64,000 bases of DNA from Oceanospirillum sp048264105 (GTDB taxonomy: Bacteria > Pseudomonadota > Gammaproteobacteria > Pseudomonadales > Halomonadaceae). The position numbers and the translations under genes are program-made. The notes below the pieces were generated by a model. It did not search any database. It saw only the letters and a program-made list of their open reading frames with translations, and had not been told where the DNA came from. This document shows, piece after piece, positions 41,200-50,733 of this stretch; within the stretch, counting starts at the first letter, position 1, and every line of letters starts with the position of its first letter. The DNA lies in NCBI GenBank assembly GCA_048264105.1, contig JBLXDJ010000005.1:1-64000 (forward strand). The letters run 5' to 3'.

Positions 41200-43977
41200 C
41201 TACAAAGCAAAGTGATGTCGCACTTCACCCAGGGTTTGCTGATAGCAGGAGGCCAGCAGGCTGAGTTGCTGCATCTGATGGTTTATCGGTGCCTCCGCGA
41301 TTTTCTCCATCTCCTGAGCATGGTCGCCCAGTTGTTCCAGCCCCAGATTGCGGCTGCTGCCTTTGATCCGGTGACTGATTCGGGATATCTGCTCAGGGTT
41401 CCGGGCTGAAATAGCCCCGCCCAGTTCATCGATATAGTCTTCCAGCGCCGGAATCAGTTCTTTGTAGATCGGGGCGATATCGCCTCCCAGCTCCCGTTCC
41501 AGACGCTCAACCGTGTCTAAATTGAGCATTTGCGGTTCCCGCGGGTCTGAGCCTTGTTCTTGTTCATGCCCGTTGCTGTCTGCTGGCAGGTCGCTGTAAA
41601 CCGAGGCTTCCGGTGTTTGCAGCGTTTGGCTGGCGCTCTTATGTCCCAGCCAGTGATCCAGGATTTTCTGCAGCTTTTCGCCGTTGATCGGTTTGGTCAG
41701 ATAATCGTTCATACCGGCCTCAAAGCAGCGCTCCATATCGCCTTTCATCGCATGGGCGGTGAGGGCGATTATCGGCGTCTGAGGCAGCATATTCTCAGTC
41801 TGGAAGGCGCGGATCTGACGGGAGGCTTCGTAGCCATCCATGACCGGCATCTGGATATCCATCAGAATCAGGTCGTAGAAGGTGTCTTTCACTTTTTCGA
41901 CCGCAACCTGACCGTTTTCCGCCCAGTCGGCACTTAAACCCAGGTTACCCAGCATGCCGTTGACCACCATCTGGTTAACTTCAACATCTTCCACCAGAAG
42001 GATCTGTACCTGATCAGAGCTGATGCCCGGTTCCGCCTGCGGGTTGCTGCCCTGTGCTGCAACATCAGCACTCCGGTCGGTATCGGTTACCAGCATCCGG
42101 CCGGATGTGTCCTGTTGCAACAGCGCGGAAATACCCTGCAGCAGCCGCTTCTGACGCACCGGTTTTTCCAGCAGCGCATCTGGCTTACAGTCCGGCGTTG
42201 TGCAATCGGCTTTTTGTTCTGCATCGGAGGAGAGCATCAGAATTTTAGGACGGCTCTCCCACTGCTGGTTAAGAATCTCGCAGATCAGCTGATAGCCGCT
42301 CATTTCCGGCATCAGGTGGTCGGTGATCAGTAGCTCGTAGGGTTGCTGTTCAGCCTGCGCCTGATCCAGTCTGGTGAGGGCTTCAGCAGGGGTGCTGACA
42401 AAGTCACAGGCCAGTTGCGGCTGCTCAGCGGTGAAGGCCCTCAACAGCTCAAGGTTGGTGTCGATATCATCCACCACCAGTACCTTGCTGATGCGGTCGC
42501 TGCTTTGAGCGGGCAGATCGTTCTCGATGGGATAGGTTTTTTCCAGTGTCAGATCAAACCAGACGGTGGTGCCTATCCCGGGCTTGCTCTTAATACCGAT
42601 CTTGCCGCCCATCAGCTCCACCAGCTGCTTGCAGATCGCAAGACCCAGACCTGTGCCACCGAACTTACGGGTGGTGGTTTCATCGGCCTGCACAAAACTC
42701 TGGAACAGTTTTTTCTGAGCCTCCTCAGTGATGCCGATACCGGTATCGCTCACTTCAAAGCGGAGGCGACAGCTGTTCTCATGGGACTCCTGCAAGGTGA
42801 CTCTGAGATCAACCCGACCCTGTTCAGTGAATTTGATCGCATTGCTGACCAGATTGGAGATGATCTGTTCCAAACGTCCGCTATCGACCCATACGTGGTG
42901 TTTTAAAACCGAGGTGGGCAGCGGGACGACTTCCAGACCTTTTTTGCGGGCGTTACTGGCAAAGAGCTGGCAAACCTGCTCCACAAGGCGGTCAATATTA
43001 CAGTCGGTAGGTGACAGGGAGAGCTGACCGGCTTCAATTTTTGAGAAGTCGAGAATGTCGTTCAGAATATTCAGCAGGGACTCGCCTGAACTGCGAATAA
43101 TATCCAGATGCTGTTGCTGCTGCTCGTTGAGCGGGCTGTTTTTCAGAATATCTGCCATGCCCAGCACGCCATTCATCGGTGTCCGGATCTCATGACTCAT
43201 CATGGCCAGGAACTGGCTTTTGGCCCGGGCGGCGGCTTCCGCTTCATGCAGGGCTTCCTGCAGCTCCCGGTTTTTCTCTTCGATGGCAGCATTGGCCTGT
43301 TGCAGGCGCTCATTGTCCCGTAGTGAGCGTGCCTGCGCTTCTTTTACAGCAACCCGCATCCGGTCAAAGGTTTGATTCAGCTCGCCCAGTTCATCGTTAC
43401 CTGCCGGTGGCAGGGGAGCGTCAAAGTTGCCCTTTTTCAGTTCGTTAGCAGCGGCGACCAGAGAGGTGACCGGTTTAATAACGGTGCGGCGGTTCCAGTA
43501 GGCCCCTAACAGGGCCAGCAGGATGATGACACCAAGAATCAGGGTTTCAAACTGACGGATCTGATCGTTAATGCGCTGTTTTACGTCGGAGGTATCCATC
43601 TCCAGAATCAGTTTGCCCATCGGCTCGCCGGACCAGTGGATCTGGTGTTCCAGTCGGGCGTAATCGATCCCTTCCGGTGGGGTGGGTTCCTCGAAGGGGT
43701 AGAGCATAAAATCCTGGCCGTCGTACAGACTGATGGCTGCCCAGAGAGGATGCCCCTGCTCTTCGTTCTCCAGAATTTCATGGATGCGGGCAATATCTCC
43801 GGAGAGCATCTCTTCAGCGATAATCGGGGCGAGTACGCTTAGCTGACGCTGCTGCTCTTGCATCGCCAGTGCCGTTTGCTCTTCAACTTCTACCGGCATC
43901 ACAAACCAGCGAAGGATCACGGCCAGAGTCGCAAAGGCGATCAGAGAGGGCAGCAAGATTTTGCGCTGCAATTTCAT
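41200..43977 (-). CDS. Hybrid sensor histidine kinase (HAMP-HisKA-HATPase-REC-REC-HPt)
   Basis: This 925-aa inner-membrane phosphorelay kinase has TM1 at about 8-26, a periplasmic loop of about 115 residues, TM2 at about 145-161 and a HAMP domain. The kinase core carries H262 (MMSHEIRTPMNG), the N-box NLVSNAIKF, and G-boxes DTGIGI and GGTGLGLA. Two receivers follow (phospho-Asp in LLITDHLMPEMSG and LILMDIQMPVMDG). The C-terminal HPt domain has His in SHRIKGSSRNLG. It resembles BarA/TorS-type kinases. The PhnD-like binding protein gene lies 113 nt upstream on the same strand and probably forms a sensory pair with it. No response regulator gene is adjacent. Confidence 0.92.
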   Translation of the reverse strand: MKLQRKILLPSLIAFATLAVILRWFVMPVEVEEQTALAMQEQQRQLSVLAPIIAEEMLSGDIARIHEILENEEQGHPLWAAISLYDGQDFMLYPFEEPTPPEGIDYARLEHQIHWSGEPMGKLILEMDTSDVKQRINDQIRQFETLILGVIILLALLGAYWNRRTVIKPVTSLVAAANELKKGNFDAPLPPAGNDELGELNQTFDRMRVAVKEAQARSLRDNERLQQANAAIEEKNRELQEALHEAEAAARAKSQFLAMMSHEIRTPMNGVLGMADILKNSPLNEQQQQHLDIIRSSGESLLNILNDILDFSKIEAGQLSLSPTDCNIDRLVEQVCQLFASNARKKGLEVVPLPTSVLKHHVWVDSGRLEQIISNLVSNAIKFTEQGRVDLRVTLQESHENSCRLRFEVSDTGIGITEEAQKKLFQSFVQADETTTRKFGGTGLGLAICKQLVELMGGKIGIKSKPGIGTTVWFDLTLEKTYPIENDLPAQSSDRISKVLVVDDIDTNLELLRAFTAEQPQLACDFVSTPAEALTRLDQAQAEQQPYELLITDHLMPEMSGYQLICEILNQQWESRPKILMLSSDAEQKADCTTPDCKPDALLEKPVRQKRLLQGISALLQQDTSGRMLVTDTDRSADVAAQGSNPQAEPGISSDQVQILLVEDVEVNQMVVNGMLGNLGLSADWAENGQVAVEKVKDTFYDLILMDIQMPVMDGYEASRQIRAFQTENMLPQTPIIALTAHAMKGDMERCFEAGMNDYLTKPINGEKLQKILDHWLGHKSASQTLQTPEASVYSDLPADSNGHEQEQGSDPREPQMLNLDTVERLERELGGDIAPIYKELIPALEDYIDELGGAISARNPEQISRISHRIKGSSRNLGLEQLGDHAQEMEKIAEAPINHQMQQLSLLASCYQQTLGEVRHHFAL

Positions 43978-44090
43978 AGCAGATCAATCCTGTATCAAAT
44001 AAATAAGACCAGCCCTGATGCCATGGAGGAGGGCGGGTGGTATCGCTTATCGCAAAGGCTTGCGGCCTTCAGGTAGCAGCCTGTTGGCGG

Positions 44091-44900
44091 TTAGTTATGA
44101 CGTTGGTAAAACGGGTCAAGATTCAGGGCACGAACGTCATCGTAGTCCGACGGTTGAGCGACACCCAGTTTTTTCATCGGAATCTTGCTCAGTAGTTGGC
44201 GACCCTCTTCCGTGGCGGCGATCCTGATAAAGGCGGCACGGATTTTTTCCCTGACCTCTTCCGGTAATTTCTGATTAATAACAACAGGGTGTGGGGACAC
44301 TTTTTTGGTCTGATAGAGGATTCGCAGGCGGTCTTTAATGCGCTGAGGCTGCTGATTAAAGGTTTTCTGTACACCCCCACCGGCGGCTGCTTTGCCCAGC
44401 GCCACGTTCAGATAAACGGAAGAGTGGGTCTTTACATATTTGGTGTAGAAATCAATCTTATAATCGTTTGCCATCGCTGCACGGGTCATCAGGGATGCGC
44501 CCAGTGCATTAGGGGCGGGCAGGGCGATCATCTTGCCATCCAGATCGGCAAGGCTTGTATATTCACTGTCTTTCGGCACAACAACGATGCCGTAGAGCTG
44601 ACGACCGGTATCTCTGACCAGCGGCGTATAAATTTTATCTGCAACAAGGTAGTGATAAGGGTTCATATAAGCCAAGTCGAACTGACCGGCCAGAAACTCT
44701 TTCTCATAGGTTGGAATATCCGGCGCACCACGAAAAACAAAGTCGTAACCGGTTTCTTTGTGCAGTTCGTCCAGAATCGGTTGCCAGATGCCGTGCAGTT
44801 TCTTAACCGAGAACTGAGGAACGATGCCAACGGTAATAGTCTGGGCTGCGTAGCTGCTCATGGAGATCAGAAGCAATAAAGAGGCAGTAAAAATGCGCAT
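44091..44900 (-). CDS. PhnD-like periplasmic binding protein
   Basis: This 269-aa secreted protein of the phosphate/phosphonate-binding PhnD family has a signal peptide (about 1-19, ending SSYA). Family marks are TVGIVPQFSVKKLHGIWQPILDEL at the mature start, FDLAYMNPYHY and the ALPAPNALGASLMTR loop. The ATG at 44900 has AAGG 8 nt upstream; the frame runs nine codons further without support. No ABC permease genes follow. The neighbour is a hybrid histidine kinase, so it probably presents a ligand to that kinase. The ligand is not predictable and need not be a phosphonate. Confidence 0.87.
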   Translation of the reverse strand: MRIFTASLLLLISMSSYAAQTITVGIVPQFSVKKLHGIWQPILDELHKETGYDFVFRGAPDIPTYEKEFLAGQFDLAYMNPYHYLVADKIYTPLVRDTGRQLYGIVVVPKDSEYTSLADLDGKMIALPAPNALGASLMTRAAMANDYKIDFYTKYVKTHSSVYLNVALGKAAAGGGVQKTFNQQPQRIKDRLRILYQTKKVSPHPVVINQKLPEEVREKIRAAFIRIAATEEGRQLLSKIPMKKLGVAQPSDYDDVRALNLDPFYQRHN

Positions 44901-45074
44901 AATGGGAGCCTTGTATATAAAATGCATGATTTATTGTCCTCCTGCGGTGAGGCAGATTCAACCCGTCGAAAGCTTTAGTTGACCGTCAGAGAGCATAAAT
45001 ACCGTAACGACTTGATCCTGCTCTATTAAATCGACTTTTTGCCGTGGTTTTATCCGTCCTTTTACTCATGTTTG

Positions 45075-45959
45075 CTAGCTGACATTGAGTTTGAAGCACT
45101 CATTCAGAAGCCACTGCCCACCTTTTCCCAAAGGTTTATGCCGACTCCAGACCACATCCACCCCCTGCAGTGAGGCATCCTGCTGATAGGTCCGCTTGAG
45201 GGCGACCAGCGTGCCCTGTTCGAGCTGTTCTTTAACCACGGCTTCATGTAATGATGCCCAGCCCAGTCCGGCAGTTAACACTTCAGCGATCACAAAGGGA
45301 CTTTCGGCATACCAGACTTTGGGGCTGAGAATCTGCTCTTCATGGCTTTTGTCCTCAAGATCAAGACTACGGGGCACCAACTGACGATAACGCCTTAAAT
45401 CACTATGGCTGACCTGTTCGAGCTTTGCCAATGGGTGATTGCGACTGCAGACCGGCAGTTTTCGGGAGTGGCCGATACCGCGAAAGAGAAAGCCTTTGGG
45501 GTAGTGTTCCTGTTCCATCATCAGACCCAGATCGGCACGGCCACTTCTCAGCAGACTGGCGACATCACTGGTGCCGGGGTCGAGCAGCTCCAGCTCGATA
45601 TGGGGAAACTTCTCTTCAAACACGACCAGCAGCTCCACCAGCGGCTGAGCCGAGACATTTTGCTCAATAGCCAGACAGAGATGGCTCTCTTCACCGGCGC
45701 TCAGCGCCATCGCATGGCTCATAAAGTCGTGATGACTTTCCATAATCGAGTAGGCTGAGCGCAGTAGTGTCTCACCTTCTTCCGTCAATACCGGACTACG
45801 TTTACTGCGATCAAACAGCTCAACCCCGGTTTCAATCTCCAGGTTGATAATCGCGTTACTTACCGCCGACTGAGCTTTTTTCAGGCGGCGGGAAGCGGCA
45901 GAAAAGGAGCCGGTTTCTGCGGCGGCGATAAAAGCATTGAGCTGATCCGGGTTAGGCAT
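45075..45959 (-). CDS. LysR-family transcriptional regulator
   Basis: This 294-aa regulator has an N-terminal winged helix-turn-helix (about 3-62, SFSAASRRLKKAQSAVSNAIINLE) and an effector domain from about 90. It is divergent from the PACE efflux gene with a 252-bp gap, the same layout as aceR-aceI in Acinetobacter, where the LysR protein activates the pump. Control of the PACE gene is therefore inferred; the inducer is unknown. Confidence 0.92.
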   Translation of the reverse strand: MPNPDQLNAFIAAAETGSFSAASRRLKKAQSAVSNAIINLEIETGVELFDRSKRSPVLTEEGETLLRSAYSIMESHHDFMSHAMALSAGEESHLCLAIEQNVSAQPLVELLVVFEEKFPHIELELLDPGTSDVASLLRSGRADLGLMMEQEHYPKGFLFRGIGHSRKLPVCSRNHPLAKLEQVSHSDLRRYRQLVPRSLDLEDKSHEEQILSPKVWYAESPFVIAEVLTAGLGWASLHEAVVKEQLEQGTLVALKRTYQQDASLQGVDVVWSRHKPLGKGGQWLLNECFKLNVS

Positions 45960-46211
45960 GTTGACTCCTGACTGATGCTGTTTAATCCGGTTAACCGTCT
46001 ATCGGTTATCTACCCTGATCATCTATCTTAAAATCAGATAGATACTAACTTTGTTTTATCATAATAATCCATAGAATGCCCAGCCATAGACAGCATCTGT
46101 TTCAGGGCTATAAAGCGTTAGCCGGGCTGCTGTCACCTTTACCGAGATCATCAACACAGATTAAACAGGCAGGCGCGTTAAGGCGTGCTGCCGGTCATTG
46201 GAGGCAGGATT

Positions 46212-46685
46212 ATGGCTGATAAGAAGATTGTGATTCGTTCCGGACTGGACCGGATTCGTTACGTGCTGGTTTTTGAAGTTCTGTTGCTGTTGTTTCTGGC
46301 ACCGGCGATCGCTTTTGCCTTCGACAAAGAAACCACGGATACGGCGGCTTTAACCCTGATTCTGGCGGCTAAAGCGATGATCATTAATATGATCTACAAC
46401 TACTTCTTCGATAAGTTTGATGCCAAGCGTGGCGTAGTACCCACCGAGCGTACCGGACGTCAGCGCGTGATGCATGCCATCGGCCTTGAAGTGGCGCTGA
46501 CAGTCACGTCTCTGCCAATTGTGACCTGGTGGCTGGATATTGCTATCTGGCAGGCGCTGGCGATGGACGCTCTGGTCATGGCTTTTATTGTGGTTTACAC
46601 CATGGGCTACACCTGGGTTTACGATCGCGTTTTCCCGGTCACGCAGCCGGAGCAGGATCTGTTTGTCAGCGGCGAAACCGCCTGA
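46212..46685 (+). CDS. PACE-family efflux transporter
   Basis: This 157-aa inner-membrane protein has four helices in two tandem two-helix repeats. Family motifs are RIRYVLVFEVLLLL (RxxxxxxFE) in the first helix, a central YNYFFDKFDAKR, then HAIGLEVALT and the closing YTMGYTWVYDRVFP. PACE proteins use proton exchange to export biocides such as chlorhexidine, with polyamines as probable natural substrates. The ATG at 46212 follows GGAGG. It pairs with the divergent LysR gene. Confidence 0.92.
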   Translation: MADKKIVIRSGLDRIRYVLVFEVLLLLFLAPAIAFAFDKETTDTAALTLILAAKAMIINMIYNYFFDKFDAKRGVVPTERTGRQRVMHAIGLEVALTVTSLPIVTWWLDIAIWQALAMDALVMAFIVVYTMGYTWVYDRVFPVTQPEQDLFVSGETA

Positions 46686-46990
46686 TTATCACTATCACTG
46701 TCACTGTCACGGTGACTGAAGTCTGAGATTTTCCGTTTCTTTACCGATTTTGTTACTGCTTTCTCAAGTGTAACGATTGCCCCGGATAACCTGGTTATCC
46801 GGGGCTTTTTTTTGACTTATATCATTACAATAAGCTACAGGAGGCGTAGTCTGGAGTTAAAGCAGAGATTCCTAAATAACCCGATAACTCAAGAGGTTAG
46901 GACTTCGGATCAGAGGAAAGGCATTGAAATTTTTCTTTGAATCTCAAGTTCAGTCAATGGGACTCTGAATAAACAACCAAGGAGAAGATT
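46686..46990. other. Intergenic stretch with a strong terminator
   Basis: Apart from the terminator at 46778-46812 the 305 bases contain short TCACTG/TCACGG repeats just after the PACE stop and the promoter region of the YdcH-like gene. Nothing else is recognised. Confidence 0.5.
46778..46812 (+). terminator. Rho-independent terminator of the PACE gene
   Basis: GCCCCGGATAAC-CTG-GTTATCCGGGGC is a perfect 12-bp stem followed by eight T residues. Confidence 0.93.
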
Positions 46991-47230
46991 ATGCCTATTG
47001 AACATCATGACCTGCTGAACGAGCTGCCTGAGTACAAAGAACAGATTCACGAGCTGAAAGTGGGCAATGCGCATTTCCGCAAACTGTTTGATGAGTACCA
47101 TGAGCTGACTAAAGATGTTGAGAACATGGAGTCTGAACAGAAGCCTGTAGCAACTGATGTTGAGGAAGCCGCTAAACTGCGTCGTCTGAAACTGAAAGAT
47201 GAAATGTTTGCTATGCTGAAACAAGCATAA
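46991..47230 (+). CDS. YdcH-like DUF465 small protein
   Basis: The 79-aa protein is a helical hairpin of the DUF465 family. It begins MPIEHHDLLNELPEYKEQIHELK, contains HFRKLFDEYHELTKDVENME, and ends in KLKDEMFAMLKQ. Function of the family is unknown; the products are abundant small cytoplasmic proteins. AAGGAG lies 5 nt before the ATG. A weak hairpin (47278-47310) followed by TTTCTGTTTTT may end it. Confidence 0.92.
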   Translation: MPIEHHDLLNELPEYKEQIHELKVGNAHFRKLFDEYHELTKDVENMESEQKPVATDVEEAAKLRRLKLKDEMFAMLKQA

Positions 47231-47422
47231 AACTGTTCGGTTAAACCGGATAGCTGCTTGCTGAATTAAAGAGGGTCGCCGCTTCGTTCTGTCGAAGTCT
47301 GCGGCCTTTCTGTTTTTAGCCCCTGATTGAGCCACTGAGGTTACTGCCGTTTTTTTTGCCTATGGCTAACTCAGGTTTTTCGCTGTTTAACAGGGGCGCG
47401 TGCCAAGAAGGTAGTGATTGTT

Positions 47423-47737
47423 ATGAATATTCAAGCGATTAAAGACAAGCTGAGTGCAGAGCTGGAAAGTCTGACAGCCCGTCTGAACCATATTGAAAAA
47501 GATGTGACTCAGGCGCACTCCAGTGATTCTGCCGAGCAGGCGCAGGAACGTGAAAATGATGAAGTGCTGGATGAGATCGGTAATGAAACCCTGCACAGCA
47601 TTGAGCAGATCAAAGCGGCACTGAAACGTATCGATGAAGGTGAATACGGTGTTTGTGAAAGCTGCGGCGATGAGATTGCTGTTGAGCGTTTGCAGATCCT
47701 TCCTGAAACCACCTTCTGCGTGAAATGCGCTGAATAA
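47423..47737 (+). CDS. DksA/TraR-type zinc-finger protein
   Basis: The 104-aa product has an N-terminal coiled coil (about 1-65, with acidic residues in its tip near ENDEVLDEIGNE) and a four-Cys zinc finger (CESCGDEI...CVKCAE) at the C-terminus. DksA-like proteins enter the secondary channel of RNA polymerase; this short form is about two thirds of DksA length and lacks its N-terminal globular helices, so it may act without ppGpp. I choose the ATG at 47423 over the GTG at 47414, because AAGAAGG would be only 2 nt from that GTG. Confidence 0.87.
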   Translation: MNIQAIKDKLSAELESLTARLNHIEKDVTQAHSSDSAEQAQERENDEVLDEIGNETLHSIEQIKAALKRIDEGEYGVCESCGDEIAVERLQILPETTFCVKCAE

Positions 47738-47749
47738 GGGGCTCTATTG

Positions 47750-47786
47750 TCAGGTGTTGCACTGTTGCAGCACCTGATATTTTCTT
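47750..47786 (+). terminator. Probable terminator of the DksA-like gene
   Basis: TCAGGTG-TTGCACTGTTGCAG-CACCTGA with a further internal TGCA pair is followed by TATTTTC. The T-run is short. Confidence 0.65.
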
Positions 47787-47812
47787 CCCTCTCTCCTGCC
47801 TTTCTAATCGCA

Positions 47813-47849
47813 CCTCATCTGTTTCTTAAAGCTCCTCATCTGTTTCTTA
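47813..47849. repeat. Two 16-bp direct repeats, 21-bp period
   Basis: CCTCATCTGTTTCTTA occurs at 47813-47828 and 47834-47849, with a third partial copy (CTCATCT) near 47855. It is in the 3' region between convergent genes; no function is evident. Confidence 0.65.
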
Positions 47850-47874
47850 TAGCGGCTCATCTATCGGCAGTCTT

Positions 47875-49272
47875 TTATAACGGATTGTAATACCAGAGGG
47901 ATACGCTGGTGATCAGCCACATAATCACGCCGTAATGCAGATTATTTCTCAGAGCCTGTTTGGCGCTGATAAAGTAACGTCCCCGCAGTGACAGATTCAT
48001 CCCGGACATCGGGCTGCAGGCGGTGCCAATCGCCCAGCTGGCCAGAAAGATCATCGCCAGCAGATCCATCGGCGGATTAGTTGGAATCATAAGCCCACTG
48101 ATGGTGGCAATACTGATCACCGGATGCACGCCCAGCAGCGACAGCACGAGCATCGCCAGAAGCAGTAACGAGGTCACCAGCGGTGTCAGCTGCGGAATCG
48201 GTAGCTGATCGGCATACAGAGCAAACAAAGTCCCCAGACCCGCCGCCATCGTACCTGCCGCCAGAAACAGTGCTAACTCGTTACCCATGCGGGCAAGGCG
48301 CGTATTGGTATGATTTCTCAGCTTTTCCACGACCGCCTTACGCTTAAACAGCAGCACACCAATCGCCGTGAGCGGCGACAGGATACTGATAATCTGCAGC
48401 ACCGAAAGCGTCGGGAACAGGTAATGGGCGCTGATGACCGCTAGTGCCAGAAATGCCGGTAAGGCAAGGCTGCTGATTCGCATCGGATAACCGGTAAAGG
48501 ATTCCGCCTTCGGGCGTAGCTCGAAATAGGTGATCAGTACACCGGTAATCGCCAGCGGAATACCCGCCTGCATCAACGCCAGAAGGTTCGCACCCGGCGC
48601 ATAGGTCAGCGCCACAGCGACTGCTGCGAAGAAGGGCGACCAGAATGCCCCCGCGCAAAATGCCCGGGATAAAACCTGATGCTGGGTATTTTTCAGGGTA
48701 TTGCCGTCATGACTTGCAGAGGCAAAGCGATCCGCCATGATAAAAACAATCGACATATTGATCACAGCGCCAAACAGATGAACCCCGGCTAGGGTCTGTT
48801 TAAGGGCTGATCGGCCTTCCGGCAGAGCCTCCGGTTCTTCATCCGGCTCTTTTGCAGCAACCATGGAAAGAAAACTCACCGCCATCAGCATCGCCAATAG
48901 ATTGCCGTTGGAACTGATCGCCGTTTGCCAGGGCAGATCCGCACCCTGAAAAACACCCCAGCCCATACCACCGAAACCCACCAGCATCAGTAACCCTGCC
49001 TGGCGGCGTGTAGCAATCGCCAGCTGACTCCAGCTAAGTGCCAACGCAAACCATAGCAGCAGCCCCGGCCAGATCAGAGATAAGTGAGTAAGGGGATTAC
49101 TGGCGGTCAGCAGCAGCGCCAATGCCATACATCCGCCGATCAGCTGATAGCGTACAGAGGTTTTTTCTGTCGGATCAACCGGTGGTGGTTGGCGAGATAA
49201 CTCAGGTTCGTGAGGTTGCCCGGCTTGAGATGATAACGGGGTTTGAAGGCTGCTATCGGTTGTCTGAGACAC
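47875..49272 (-). CDS. Integral membrane transporter-like protein
   Basis: The 465-aa product has a polar, proline-rich N-terminal tail (about 1-40) and then about eleven membrane helices. The C-terminal half has a conserved-looking GVHPVISIATISGLMIPTNPP re-entrant-like stretch and WAIGTACSPMSGMNLSL, features of ion-transporter-superfamily carriers for organic anions. I do not recognise the exact family; similar proteins are sometimes labelled tellurium resistance without evidence. No partner gene is adjacent. It is divergent from trmA. Confidence 0.75.
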   Translation of the reverse strand: MSQTTDSSLQTPLSSQAGQPHEPELSRQPPPVDPTEKTSVRYQLIGGCMALALLLTASNPLTHLSLIWPGLLLWFALALSWSQLAIATRRQAGLLMLVGFGGMGWGVFQGADLPWQTAISSNGNLLAMLMAVSFLSMVAAKEPDEEPEALPEGRSALKQTLAGVHLFGAVINMSIVFIMADRFASASHDGNTLKNTQHQVLSRAFCAGAFWSPFFAAVAVALTYAPGANLLALMQAGIPLAITGVLITYFELRPKAESFTGYPMRISSLALPAFLALAVISAHYLFPTLSVLQIISILSPLTAIGVLLFKRKAVVEKLRNHTNTRLARMGNELALFLAAGTMAAGLGTLFALYADQLPIPQLTPLVTSLLLLAMLVLSLLGVHPVISIATISGLMIPTNPPMDLLAMIFLASWAIGTACSPMSGMNLSLRGRYFISAKQALRNNLHYGVIMWLITSVSLWYYNPL

Positions 49273-49506
49273 AGAGACCTGCCAGCTGAAATGATTGGGT
49301 GGGTGTTAAAACTGACCATTAGATAGACGCATCATACGCTGATGGCAGGGCTTTTTCGAGCAGCGGCTGTGGGACAAATTGAGAAATAATCAATCAGTCT
49401 CAGGTCTGGCAGACTTGAGCTGCGGGGATTTCCTGTTATGCTCTGCGCCCTTGTAAAACACTGTCCATCAGCCAGTGATCAATCTACCGAACGTTGAGGT
49501 TATTCC

Positions 49507-50607
49507 GTGGCCCTACCTGTTGTTGAACCTGAAAACTATGCCGCTCTGCTTGAAGAGAAAGCCAACCGGATTCGTGAGCAATTCGCAGCTTTTTATCCGC
49601 CAGAGCTGGAAGTCTTTGAGTCGCCAGCCAGCCACTACCGTATGCGTGCCGAGTTTCGTGTTTGGCACAAGGGTGATGACCTCTTCTATGTGATGTTCGA
49701 TATCGGTGAAGACCCGAAAACCGACCGTAAAACAGTGCGTATGGATCAGTACCCGGTGGCCAATGAGCGCATCAATGAACTGATGCCAGCCCTGCTGGAT
49801 GAGATCCGTGATGTGCCGGAACTGCGTCGTCGTCTGTTTCAGGTAGAGTTCCTCACCAGTCAATCCGGTGAAGCCCTGATCACCCTGATCTACCACCGCG
49901 CCCTAGGCGATGAGTGGGAAGTGCTGGCCCGTGAACTGCAAACCAAACTGGGTGTGCGCATCATTGGCCGGAGCCGCAAGCAGCGTGTCGTGCTGGATGT
50001 GGATTACGTGATCGAAACCATGCAGGTTGGCGAGCGCACGCTGGAATACCAGCAGGTAGAAAACAGCTTCACCCAGCCGAACGCGGCGCTGTGTGAAAAG
50101 ATGCTTAACTGGGCGGTTGATGTCAGCAAGGGTGCGGGCGGTGACTTGGTTGAGCTGTACTGCGGTAACGGCAACTTCACGCTGGCGCTGGCAGAAAACT
50201 TTGATCATGTGGTCGCGACCGAAATCTCCAAAACATCGGTGCGATCTGCACACTTTAATATCGAGCGTAACGGTATTGAAAATGTGAAGGTTGCCCGTGT
50301 TTCCAGTGAGGAGTTCAGCGAGGCCTTGGCGGGTAAAACTGAGATGCGCCGTCTGGAAGGTTTTGATCTGGACAGCCGTAACTTCACCACCGTACTGGTA
50401 GATCCGCCTCGCGCTGGTCTGGATGAAAACACGGTGCAGCAGATCGCTCAGTACGACAATATCATCTATGTTTCCTGCAATCCGGACACCCTGCACGAGA
50501 ATATGCAGGTGCTGAACAAAACCCATAAAGTGGTGCGTTTTGCCATGTTTGACCAGTTCCCGTACACCCACCACATCGAAAGTGGTGTCTTTATGGTACG
50601 CCGCTAA
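49507..50607 (+). CDS. trmA: tRNA (uracil-5-)-methyltransferase
   Basis: This 366-aa enzyme makes ribothymidine at position 54 of tRNA. The SAM site ELYCGNGNFTLALA is at about 216-229, catalytic Cys in YVSCNPDTLHEN, the Asp motif VLVDPPRAGLDENT, and the final Glu in HHIESGVFMVRR. The start codon is GTG with GAGG 8 nt upstream. Length and all motifs match E. coli TrmA. Single gene ending in a strong terminator. Confidence 0.97.
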   Translation: MALPVVEPENYAALLEEKANRIREQFAAFYPPELEVFESPASHYRMRAEFRVWHKGDDLFYVMFDIGEDPKTDRKTVRMDQYPVANERINELMPALLDEIRDVPELRRRLFQVEFLTSQSGEALITLIYHRALGDEWEVLARELQTKLGVRIIGRSRKQRVVLDVDYVIETMQVGERTLEYQQVENSFTQPNAALCEKMLNWAVDVSKGAGGDLVELYCGNGNFTLALAENFDHVVATEISKTSVRSAHFNIERNGIENVKVARVSSEEFSEALAGKTEMRRLEGFDLDSRNFTTVLVDPPRAGLDENTVQQIAQYDNIIYVSCNPDTLHENMQVLNKTHKVVRFAMFDQFPYTHHIESGVFMVRR

Positions 50608-50654
50608 GTTTCTGATGCGCGTTGAAGCCTGATTGTCCGTATCAGGCCTGATGC

Positions 50655-50703
50655 AAAAAAGCCCTGCCAACCGTTTTTCGTACCGGTTAGCAGGGCTTTT
50701 TTA
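50655..50703 (+). terminator. Bidirectional terminator
   Basis: AAAAAAGCCCTGC and GCAGGGCTTTTTT flank an inner pair AACCG/CGGTT. A-run and T-run on both sides let it end trmA and the convergent Bat operon. Confidence 0.92.
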
Positions 50704-50733
50704 TGCTTCTCGTTACAGATGTACTGCGGAAAA

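Noticed and set aside
47813..47862. CRISPR-like or satellite repeat near the membrane transporter
   Set aside because: Two to three short copies with 5-bp spacing and no cas genes; a local duplication.
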